DNA of 64,000 nt, from the NCBI GenBank assembly GCA_015179125.1, contig WHVA01000062.1, positions 1 to 64,000 on the forward strand, read 5' to 3'. The position numbers and the translations under genes are program-made. Within the stretch, counting starts at the first letter, position 1. Every line of letters starts with the position of its first letter. This DNA comes from Gautieria morchelliformis (Eukaryota > Basidiomycota > Agaricomycetes > Gomphales > Gomphaceae). Shown one piece after another: positions 55,146-64,000 of this stretch. The notes under the pieces are model-generated. The model was not told the origin of the DNA, ran no database searches, and saw only the letters and a list, made by a program, of their open reading frames with translations.

Positions 55146-55908
55146 TTATGTCTTCTTTGCCCCCTTGTCAGTACAGCCGGCATTATTCAACCAATCAACA
55201 GTTACGTCTTCAAGATGATCGTCAAAGTCACCAAACTGACGGTGAAGACCGCGTTCCCGAATAAGGGCCATAGCTCTGCTTGGAGACTTTTGATTTTCCA
55301 GGGTGAAAGGCGAGTCGCCCGCGAATGCAGAGTTATGTGGATGCCAAGAGGTACCATTGGCGATATAAGGCTGGGGAATGCTAAATTTGTCGGGATTATG
55401 AAACAAAGTTTAGAAGACCTACTATTAACGCAGGTTCCTCTGTTCCCATTTTCTCTCCATCTACCTGTACGATTCTCTTAACGATGTTGTATTTGTCAAA
55501 TATGGTGTACGCACGACAAGCGCAAATGCATCATTGAAATTCTCTTTGATTTTAGACGCCACTTTCTCACCGACAGGGGCTAAAGCACGGTCATCTAAAC
55601 GTTCGGTGGCTTGATAATAGCCCACTACTTGAAGCCCTAGAGCATCTGCGTGGGTTCTGGCCTACGACAAGAAATAGGTCTTGGTTCAACTTGTATAATG
55701 TCAGATGCGAACAGACCAGATCCAACCCAATTTCCATCATAGGCGACAGATTGGTCCACAGATGTAATAGCGGAACGGCGTCAGTGACTAAAACAGATGT
55801 GGCCGTTTGCTTGCCGAGGAGAACCCCATTAACCGGTTTATGGGGGTGTTTGGCCGCATGGAAGATAATTTTGAGGTATGCCTGGTGAGAAAGCGTATAG
55901 GATGCCAT
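55146..55908 (-). CDS. ER membrane protein complex subunit 8/9, 201 aa
   Basis: Four exons: 55717-55908, 55515-55661, 55423-55464 and 55146-55370, all introns in phase 0. The product begins MASYTLSHQAYLKIIFHAAK and keeps the family blocks HPHKPVNGVLLGK, VVGYYQATERLDDRAL, APVGEKVASKI and ALIPYIANGTSW. The fold is MPN-like, but the EMC8/9 family lacks the JAMM metal ligands, so it is structural. It sits on the cytosolic side of the EMC insertase, which inserts tail-anchored and multi-pass proteins into the ER membrane. The third exon is 42 bases. Confidence 0.92.
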
Positions 55909-56971
55909 CTTTTAATCTTTACACAATTACACGAAAGATGATGTCACAAGTCACACAACTGCGTCACGAACATAAGGTTTACACCCACACCGATGAATCC
56001 AAATCCTTCCAGTGAATAACATCTAAATATTTATAATCTTGAGACTTCCTGTAGATTTCTGTACCACAAAACTACTTTCTGTAACTTGGCTAGGTAACCT
56101 AGCCAATTGCAGAAAGTAGTTGTGTGGTCAGGTTCTTACTGGCAGCGACTGGAAGACCGGTGGGATGTGTGTTTCTACTTTTCCACTTCACACTGATTGA
56201 TTTATATAATCATGTCCATTGTGATGTGTATCTATCACCGACGGGATGTACTTTGATCGATTTTCTGGGCTGCCGGACTGCACCCTGCACACCCTTTCCT
56301 GCAGTCACGGTACACCGCAGTGTTACATTTAATGGTGTATTTGGGTAAGATTGAGACATACCACTTGAAACAACTGGCGACGTCATCCTGGAACGAAATC
56401 ACCCCTCATCGGGAAAAACGGAACACCTTGTGTATATGTCATGCCCCAGCCCAACTTTCCTGATGCTTAGTGCCAGTCACAGACCTGTTCCGTTTAGATC
56501 GTTACTTATTCACCGTGCAGTCGTCTGAAGCGAGGGGAAAGGAATATTCAAGATTTACCACGCGGCCTCATTGTGCTTGTGCTCTACAAGTTCTGTATGA
56601 AACCATGACCCGCGCAATGACCGCCACGGTACACTAATGCATCCAATTCAACCAAACCAGCACCTGCCATACAAAGGTCTAGAACACATACTATAGTAAA
56701 CGTACTTTGAAATCTGCAGAACGTGTCCGTGCTCATGATCCGCCGATAAGAGCGTTATTGCTTGAGACTGCGCTGCAGTGCATTGAACGATACACTACAG
56801 TGTACCCTGCAGTACCCTGCAATCGTCCACTGTATAATTTCCTCTAGTATCTGGAATGCGTCTGCAGCATCGACAAGATCGGAAGGTCCCTTCTCGTGTC
56901 TCGTAAAAGATCGATGTAGTACGCTGAAGGCACGATACGAGGCTCCTTCTTTTTAATCCAAAGGTCACTGC
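55909..56971. other. Intergenic with one hairpin
   Basis: About 1.06 kb without a recognisable gene. The upstream side serves as EMC8/9 promoter. The inverted repeat at 56064-56127 is described separately. Short direct repeats of CTACAGTG/CTGCAGTACC lie near 56790-56830. Confidence 0.5.
56064..56127. repeat. 64-base imperfect palindrome
   Basis: The left arm starts CCACAAAACTACTTTCTG and runs through TTGGCTAGGT; the right arm is its near-perfect reverse complement, ending AGAAAGTAGTTGTGTGG. Arms are about 30 bases with roughly three mismatches and almost no loop. No flanking duplication is evident. Confidence 0.8.
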
Positions 56972-57235
56972 TCATGGAAGGGTTACAGTAAGGTAAACAT
57001 GGCACCACCTTAGTTTATTTGAAAACAAGTACAGTTTCTCTTGGAGTGCCTTGCCGAGATTGTAGACATCTGCTGCAAAGGCATTATACCGGTCATCATT
57101 CTTGTCACTCTGCTCTGGAGCGGCGAAACCACTCGGTGGCGCAGCCAGGCACCTGGGAACTAAGTGATTGGATCTGACGCGTCTCGATCGAGGAAAGAGC
57201 ATCATTGCACTACCGAGGTCAATGAAGTCAGTCAA
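56972..57235 (-). pseudogene. Protein-kinase-like fragment
   Basis: The minus-strand frame reads DFIDLGSAMMLFPRSRR, then LVPRCLAAPPSGFAAPEQSD and YNAFAADVYNLGKALQEKL. This is the order activation loop, APE-like segment and DVYxLG of the kinase C-lobe in expanded Agaricomycete kinase-like families. DFG is replaced by DLG, no HRD loop or N-lobe is found nearby, and the frame ends after 87 codons. It is a relic or one exon of a badly decayed gene. Confidence 0.55.
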
Positions 57236-58454
57236 GCCAAGATGAAGTCAAAGTTTGTCTGAAAGGTGGGAAGATTATCTTCTGAAAATTGCATGTTTTC
57301 ATGTTTTCACGGTATATTTCCAGGGTGAATGTCCTGACGAATGTTTTGTGTTAACATCACAGCAGTACTGTCACATTTGCAAAAGGGATATGGACACCAT
57401 ACGTAATGCCATTACCAGTGGCAGATTGTCAGCTGGCATTCTCTAGGGACACGGAAATGTATATTCCTACCTCTAACAGCCCATGAGCTATTGAGCTCAC
57501 CGGTGACATTTGTTTTGGGATCCATCCAGCTACTCCCCACCATGTGTGCACAATGAAAATTGCTATTCATCCGCAAGGAGATTGACAAAACAAGGACAGT
57601 ATGCTACGAGGATCAGATCCAAGAACATCAGAGGTGAGACGTCGTCAGATCGAAGGGCGTCAGAGGGTGAGAAGTCGGATGGCCTGAAGTTCTGTGGTAG
57701 AAGGGGATGCGGCGATGATTGAATAATACTGCAAGCTCTTACAACGAATGCAAATATATCCAGCTTTAGAGGGCATTCAGTCTATAGACAACGTCCTCAT
57801 CCTCAGCTGTAAGAGTCTCGAAGTGGATTGGCTGGAGGAAGTAGTGCAGACTCATAAGTTGGGGTACCAAATGACGCGATCCCGTGAGCCCAAGCCTTCA
57901 GCTCCTCCGGAAGAGTGAAAGTGGGGTGGCACGAAGGCTAGGATTGGCAGTATAGCTCTGAGGATAAGCCTTGAAAGTTGGAAGAGAGCACCAGCAATTA
58001 ATGTTCGCGTTTACACGCTGCATCCGAGTTCGTATGAAAATGTTGGGAAGGTACTCACTTTGATTGGTGAAGGCGACACATACCCCACTTGTTCACTTGA
58101 CTTTACGATATACACATACTCAGGCCATACCCATATTCATATGTCAATCTAACTTGAACCTCCATAGGGTAATTTAGTACCTGAAAAAAGAGTGATGCAG
58201 GTATATTAAGTCGGGGAACAGAGCTGTCGGTAGGGGTGCAATGCATATCTGCTGCCCACAAACAAAGGAACAGTTGATGTTTCGCAAGAGAACAGGGACC
58301 ACTACCGGGTCAACGATCATACAGAAGAACTGCACATTGTTGTACCAAAAAATCGAACCATCCATTCTATGAGGGGAGATATCTGCTTTAAAGAATACAG
58401 TAAGCATGGTTTCTAGTCAAATATACAGATATGAGTATTTTTGTCGCCCATACT
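57236..58454. other. Decayed region, no intact gene
   Basis: About 1.2 kb. A hydrophobic minus-strand frame at 58174-58407 and scattered short frames may be further pieces of the kinase-like relic or unrelated. I cannot support a gene. Confidence 0.45.
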
Positions 58455-60417
58455 TCAGGCTTCTCGCTCCAGCTCATCGTGAATCGTAAATCCTAGCCTT
58501 CGCTGAGTTTTTGTCGCTTTTCTGCCCCCAGTTTGCCTGCGTCCGGAAATTAGACGAATGTGACAGATGGTAGAGATATGGTCTTACCGCTGTTCTTGGC
58601 AAACGAAGCTATCCGGTGCACTTTCCCAATCGTCCAGTACATACTTGCCTCCGACGCGGCTTGATTCAGCGCCATCTGCATCTTCTTCCCCGAAGAGATC
58701 TTGCGCGAGCTGTGTATGACTGACACCCGCATACGTTGTCACGCACCGCGGGTTGACCAAGATACGCGCCGGCCTGAACACAGAATTGGGAATCGACAAT
58801 CGAGACGGAGGCGGGGCCTTTGGGAGCTCTACATCGGAATCAGGCATTGCATCGTAGTCCGAACCTGCATTTGCGTCGGCATCTGGTTCCGGTGGACCTC
58901 CCTGTCGCTTCAGCGGCGCTGTGTCTTCTACGGCAACCTCGCGTTTAGCCTTCGTTTTGGGTTCCACTACGCGTCTCGGTTCGTAGACCTCAGTCTCATC
59001 CCCGTCAGGATCAAGCCAGGCCATCCCTCCCCCATTACCCATGCCTTGATCCCGCATCCCATCTCTGGCTGCATCGAGCCAAAGGTCCCGGCAAAACCAT
59101 GCCTGGCTAGAGTCCATACAAGATGCTTCGGGATCCCACTCTGGTGTGGATTCACTAGTTGACAAATTGTGGTAGTTCTCTCCCGACCTATACGAGATAC
59201 CTCGATAGTATGACTGTGCAGGGTCCACGACATGGGTACCAGACTCGCAGCAGAATACCTGGAAAGGAAGATGCATAGCGTAGCGCGTCGCGCCTTCTTT
59301 GTCACGTGGCGGACCCGCTTCAGGCTTTGATGAGGACTTGGACTGTCGAAATTGATCTCCGTCCATGTCGCGCGTCCTCCACCTTTAGTTGTTGTCGTGA
59401 GCATCACTGTTCGTTTAATAAATAAATAAAATGAGAGCCGCCTACCTGTCTGAAAATATGAAGAATCCATTCAGTTCGGCCCAATCCATGCCGCATACCA
59501 TGGCGGCTTCGTTGGCATCGCTCACTTTGATCAATTCAAGGATGTCACTGGGGCAAGTGAAACCCTTGAGCCATATGACACGATGAAATTTGATGTTCCG
59601 CTTCTCATCCAGCTCTCGGAGTGGCTGCAGGGCCAAATTGCGTGTGGTGGCTTCCTCCAACGGGTAATATGCAGCGCTTGGGTCTTCTGTCATCCCAGGA
59701 ACCCTACGTATCCGAAAAGGTACCCCCAGTAATGTCAGGACAGCCTCGCAAAGATCGAGAAGCGTTGGGGTGGCATCTATGGAATTATAGTCCAGCATGG
59801 ATATAAAAAGGTTTTCGGCACCCAGCCTTTTGGCTAGTTGCACAATAACGGCCAGCTGATCGACGAGAAAATGGTCGGCGGAATTAATTACCAATGCAAT
59901 ATAATAAAGGTGGTTCCGGCGAGCTAGTTCATCGTAGTAGCCATCGTCGCGCTTATTCTGACCAAACGGCCTGACAAGTGTTGGACAGAGAGCTGCGACC
60001 CAACCGTTAAGACCTAAAAGTTCTTCAATAGCGCTGCGTACTGCTTGAGTATCCATATGAGAGGTATCGTGTCCCGTGATGCTAAACCGATGGAATCAGC
60101 GTGTACATCGGGAGTGGAACATTCACTTACTATGGTTTTTGGAAATGTTCCCAGTAATCAGATACACCGTCCTTGATTACATCGCTGAGAAGGTCATCGC
60201 TATCCTCTCTTCCTAGCCGAGCTTGTAGGAAAGGGTGACGCTGCACATCAAGAGTCTTGTCTGAACGCGTGACGACTCGCTCGAGAACATTATGCTCAAG
60301 AATTTCGTCGCCATTGGAAGGCCCCGACACGAAGATGTTACGAAGAACGAGACCGAGAGCGATAAAGGCAAGCAACCGTCCCACGCTGCGTCGGCGGAAA
60401 GGAAACCCAACCGCCAT
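58455..60417 (-). CDS. CAP59/Cmt1-type alpha-1,3-mannosyltransferase, 599 aa
   Basis: Four exons: 60131-60417, 59446-60081, 58588-59382 and 58455-58536, all phases consistent. The product is a type II membrane protein: short basic N-terminus then an anchor (LLAFIALGLVLRNIFV). The glycosyltransferase family 69 domain follows, with YYIALVINSADHFLVDQLA, GAENLFISMLDYNSIDATP, HRVIWLKGFTCPSDILELI and AAMVCGMDWAELNGFFIFSDRW, then RTRDMDG and a CCESGTHVV block. The C-terminal third is acidic and low-complexity, ending in a basic tail. Cryptococcus relatives (Cap59, Cmt1) build capsule glucuronoxylomannan. In a non-capsulated mushroom a role in Golgi mannan or wall glycan synthesis is the likelier reading. 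Confidence 0.9.
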
Positions 60418-61671
60418 GAGGACGTGCAACTCAATATTCAAACTCCGACAGATTGGAGGCAGATCAAAGGCAGATCAAACGACCCATCAGCGGCTTCGCG
60501 CAAATGTCTGATTGGTAGGGGAAATTGTTCGTTCATGCTTTCAACTTGACGATTGATGTGATAGTAGGGATTCAAACTTCCATATCCGAAAATACACGAT
60601 TCCCGGGCCAAGCCTACTGTAAGTATTGGTACTACAGTGCATGTACGTGGAAATTGTTAATTGTAGTAATGGTACTTTCTGTTTCTTCCATGACCAGCCT
60701 CCCTTTGATATATTTATACCATCAGGAAGTGCATGTGATAACAGCGCCTCGTTCAAAAATGAGAATACCAAATTCATACCGTGACACCTCTCGCATTATA
60801 GTTGTATCCAAAACCTTTGTCAACACTTCCAGGAAGACCACATTGTTTTGCATACAATATGATAGTGATTGAGCTCGTTCCGCAACAGAGGGATGAAGTC
60901 CAGAGTCGACCAGGAGCCTATGGGAATATGGCAGGTACGATACTGCGGCAGGTATTAGGTTCCCGACCCATCATTTTTCCCAGAGCTGCGGCACTAGCTC
61001 AGAATATGTCAGGACCCGGATGATGCGCATACAATGTCCCAGATCACCTCGCAGATCTGAGCACTCACATGTCGATAAATATGCCTTACAGCAAATTCAA
61101 CGAAAATAGGCCACGATGTTCACTCAATTGCCTGTTACCGTGAGTTCTCTGTTACGCAGCTTCTTGAATACACTAATGGCAGACATTTCGGTATGAGATG
61201 GGTCTCTCAAGCCCTTGAGGCGTTCATGGATCGTAACTAACAACTCACACATTATGCATTATATAGCCTGCAGTAACAGATTTCGCGCAACTGTTTTGGG
61301 GGTTCACGCTCACCATTCCCCTGGCTGCCATGCCTTCTATGATGGTTGATGTTGAGCCCATCTTTTCCAGAGACCTGGATTCTCAGGTGTGCAGTTGACA
61401 AACCCGTAATTGTTCTTCTCACTTCCTGCAGGCTGCCGTTCACTTTATGTGAATCACAGCCGTTATTATTCAACAATCTTGAGCACCGTCGCTACTTACT
61501 CGGTCGAGATGGTTGGCAACATACCGATTACCGGGGTTGAAGCACCGTCGCCTTTGCTATTGGTGCAGAATCCGCATCGGTAGTGGTGGTACATTTAGAC
61601 GGCCCATGAGTCTCACGAGGCAAGAACTCACCTAGACTTAGCACTCCCACATCCGGTGCGCAGCACACGGG
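60418..61671. other. Intergenic, no gene recognised
   Basis: About 1.25 kb upstream of the mannosyltransferase. Open frames here (for example 60525-60872) have no coding signature I can support. Confidence 0.45.
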
Positions 61672-62300
61672 CTACATGAAGAGCGATGGCGGCACGCCCA
61701 ATGATGGCCGGCTGATTTGAGGTTTTTTGCCTTTACCACTGCTAGTACGGAATGACAAGTCGAGAATATTCAACGTGACTTTTGCGCCCATTTCACTGGC
61801 ATGCCATTGACAGTGGCAACGTCCTGTTCCATCCAGTGTCAATCCGGGCGGTGGCATGTTACTTATGCATTGATATACAGCACCAGGTAGGAACTGATGG
61901 CTCCCCGTTGCTCCGGTTAGTAAACTCAGCTCCAACAGTCGGACTTCAAAAACTTCAAAGTTGATCGTCACTGGCGCTCTCACCGTACAGCATAGGCGTG
62001 AGATGGCGATATTTCTGTCTGTATATAACACCCACACAATGATGAGGCTTTGCCTCGAGCCATCTATAATCTTTCCATCCAAGGAACTGGGGGTTTCGAG
62101 CATATAAACCTCCCGGAATCTGTGGACATATCTTTTATGCTCCGAGGTTGACATGGACCAACTATCGGGTACCCAAATATCTGACTTGTCATTTGTACAT
62201 TCAACCCGATATGTTCAAGGTAAACCACCCTCACTGGTGAAAGCACTACTCCCAGCTTTCTTAACGCACTGATTAACAATTGGCAGTGGCCAGTGTCACA
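61672..62300 (-). pseudogene. DUF6533-like membrane protein fragment
   Basis: The minus strand carries SLIIVWVLYTDRNIAISRLC followed, after a possible short intron, by FLPGAVYQCISNMPPPGLTL. This resembles the fourth and fifth membrane segments and loop of the expanded DUF6533 family of fungal seven-span proteins. Frames upstream are broken and no first helices are found, so it is either a relic or a gene with unresolved exons. It lies back to back with the plus-strand locus at 62280. Confidence 0.4.
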
Positions 62301-63859
62301 TTGCTTCTCTATGATCATGGTGAACTATACCAACGACTGTATGCGTGCTTAAATCTAACGAGACGTGTGACGGCAGTTTTGACGGCTCAGGAAGAGGTCA
62401 TTTCATCATCTATAGGCTGGAACGCGAAGCTCATCCTTTATACAGATAGACTTCGTATGGGTATGTATGCCACAAACCTTTGGATCGCCCTCATTTTACC
62501 TTGATATGCTGACGGATCTCTCCCCCCCCACCCCCAATAGCGTGGAGTCCATCCTCGATCATGGCCACGAATTATCTTTTTGGCTGCACGATATGCGCCC
62601 CTCATCGTGCTCATATTTAATTCCATCGGTAAGTTTAGAAGTGAAATGAGATATCTATGAGCTCAGCGTCGTGAAGCTATCATGGGGGTGCCCTATTCAT
62701 CAGCTGTGAGTCCATGTTGGCCCATCGTCATATGCCATCTCACAAGCTATCTTATTTTTGGATGTCTGCAGTTGTGAGCACCGTCACATGTATTTTCTGC
62801 ACAAGCAATGCCATAACTCTTGATTTTTAGCTGTATGCCTGCATTCCTTTTCATGCGTCGGGCCACTTAATCGTAGTTTGCGTTCCTTAGGTAAAAGCTG
62901 GCTTCTCTTTCATGGATGGTCTGGCTTCTGCTTCTTCGCTGCCGTACAAGGTCAGTATGTTCCGTTTTGTCCTGTTGCGCAATGCGTAGACTATAGATGT
63001 TCTAGTGATATCACAACTGCGTCTCTGGGCAATATACCGGAGTAAACGGATCATGTATGCCATGTCCGCAATTATCGTCTTGGGACTGGTGGGCATGGGG
63101 CTGGTCGAGGGTTTTGGTTATCATAACCTCATCGGTACTTATCTACTATGAACATCGACGGGAAGCATAACCCTGTTCCTCTTGTGTAGCCATCGATTTG
63201 CACGCCGGTGGACTTGCACATATCTGTGGTCCGATGCAATTACCGCATTATGTTTACACCTTTTGGTCAGTGATACCGGTTTCCATTTCCGTTATTCTGA
63301 TATCAACCTTAGGATACCCCCATTGCTCATTGAGACTATTTCAGTCACACTAGTGGTGTATAAGGCCATACGCCACTTTCGATTGGGAGCCCCGAAATCT
63401 TGGACAGGATCACGTTTCATGAATTCCATCGTGCGATATAGCGTGCTTTACTTTGTCACGTCAGCCCCTTGCAGTTCCCTCTTGATCATGTCTCGCTGAC
63501 CTTGGGACTTAGCGTCCTCTGCGTTTATGTTGCCGACTTCTATGTCTGGTTTCAGCTGCGGGTAATGAAGAAAAGTAATAGATCTCATGCCTTGATATTG
63601 ATATGCACGTCATCTTCAGGTCCCCGCTTTTGAACTTTTCATTCCGTTCACCTTTGCATTACCAAGCATGGCAGGCAATAGGATGCTCCTTTCGCTGAGG
63701 GGCATCTTCTATGAAGACCATGCTGTACTCCCCGGCAAGGATGACATCGGGATGAAGACTGTGAATACGAACCCCGACAGAGGGTTAACTGTTGAAAGGC
63801 ATAATCCTCTGAAAGAATTCGAGTCATTCTTCGGAGAGAACAATGAAACTGCGGCCTGA
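62280..63859 (+). CDS. DUF6533-type multi-span membrane protein (exons partly resolved)
   Basis: Several exons fit the family order. A first hydrophobic block ASVTLLLYDH near 62290-62325 is followed by a VLTAQEE segment. Exon 62541-62628 gives RSWPRIIFLAARYAPLIVLI, exon 62891-62950 gives FSFMDGLASASSLPYK, and the exon from 62990 gives TIDVLVISQLRLWAIYRSKR and VLGLVGMGLVEGF. The last exon, 63620-63859, gives FELFIPFTFALPSMAGNRML and ends TGA. DUF6533 proteins are seven-span proteins of unknown function, heavily expanded in mushroom-forming fungi. The start codon and the exons between 63,110 and 63,619 are not resolved, so it could be a pseudogene. Confidence 0.55.
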
Positions 63860-64000
63860 CCATGGCATATGTCATACTCCTCGCTCCATATACTTATTAT
63901 CTATCGGGGATCCTATAGCTGCTTTTGGACTATGACTAGGTGACAAAATATATATAAAATAATTTTTTAAGCAGTAGATTCAGCTGAGGGCAGTTAGATA
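63860..64000. other. Right edge
   Basis: Non-coding, AT-rich sequence after the DUF6533 stop; probable 3' untranslated region. Confidence 0.4.

Noticed and set aside
36461..64000. Secondary-metabolite or biosynthetic gene cluster
   Set aside because: The SDR, Rua1-type regulator and mannosyltransferase are separated by unrelated housekeeping genes. No synthase, terpene cyclase, P450 or transporter is present.

Overview
This is a nuclear window from a filamentous basidiomycete, most likely an Agaricomycete. The evidence is the intron-dense genes (introns of about 50-65 bases with GT-AG ends), chromodomain Gypsy and Copia LTR retrotransposons of fungal type, and a gene set that includes CAP59-type mannosyltransferase, Rua1-type zinc-finger and DUF6533 membrane proteins. 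I see no bacterial, viral or organellar sequence.

The window has two compartments. Bases 1 to about 36,215 are almost entirely repeats: a minisatellite, a hAT-type MITE with an 8-base target duplication, a solo LTR with a 5-base duplication, partial LTRs in tandem and head to head, two broken Gypsy gag regions (Gypsy-A, Gypsy-B), and a deeply nested block. In that block an old LTR (LTR-X) carries a minus-strand Copia (Copia-1, 17213-35743, duplication GCTGT). Copia-1 carries a chromoviral Gypsy (Gypsy-C, 19958-33749, duplication AGTAT). Gypsy-C carries a plus-strand Copia (Copia-2, 20067-26517, duplication CTACC), and Copia-2 carries a 431-base TGT...ACA element (24262-24692, duplication GCATG). 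All these elements are dead. Nearly all their premature stops are TGA where CGA is a plausible ancestor, and the two Copia-2 LTRs differ mainly at CpG/TpG/CpA sites. One intact-looking two-exon gene (4933-5627) lies among the repeats.

Bases 36,461 to 64,000 are gene-dense. In order: an extended SDR (7 exons, minus), proteasome beta2 (6 exons, minus) divergent from a Gvp36-like BAR protein (12 exons, plus), mitochondrial ribosomal protein uS10m (plus), Sus1/ENY2 (4 exons, plus), a p24 cargo receptor with a 12-base microexon (6 exons, minus) divergent from ferredoxin/adrenodoxin-NADP reductase (plus), a Rua1-type zinc-finger regulator (7 exons, plus), Eaf3/MRG15 (9 exons, plus), a small secreted protein (4 exons, minus), EMC8/9 (4 exons, minus), a kinase-like fragment, a CAP59-type mannosyltransferase (4 exons, minus) and two DUF6533-type membrane protein loci. 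I checked reading phase across every intron of the fully resolved genes.

The right half is ordinary housekeeping (proteolysis, ER/Golgi traffic, mitochondrial translation and redox, chromatin) and does not form a metabolic cluster. The unusual material is on the left: the nest, an inverted and displaced piece of Copia-1, a short TGT...ACA repeat family, and a candidate spliced antisense gene inside Gypsy-C.
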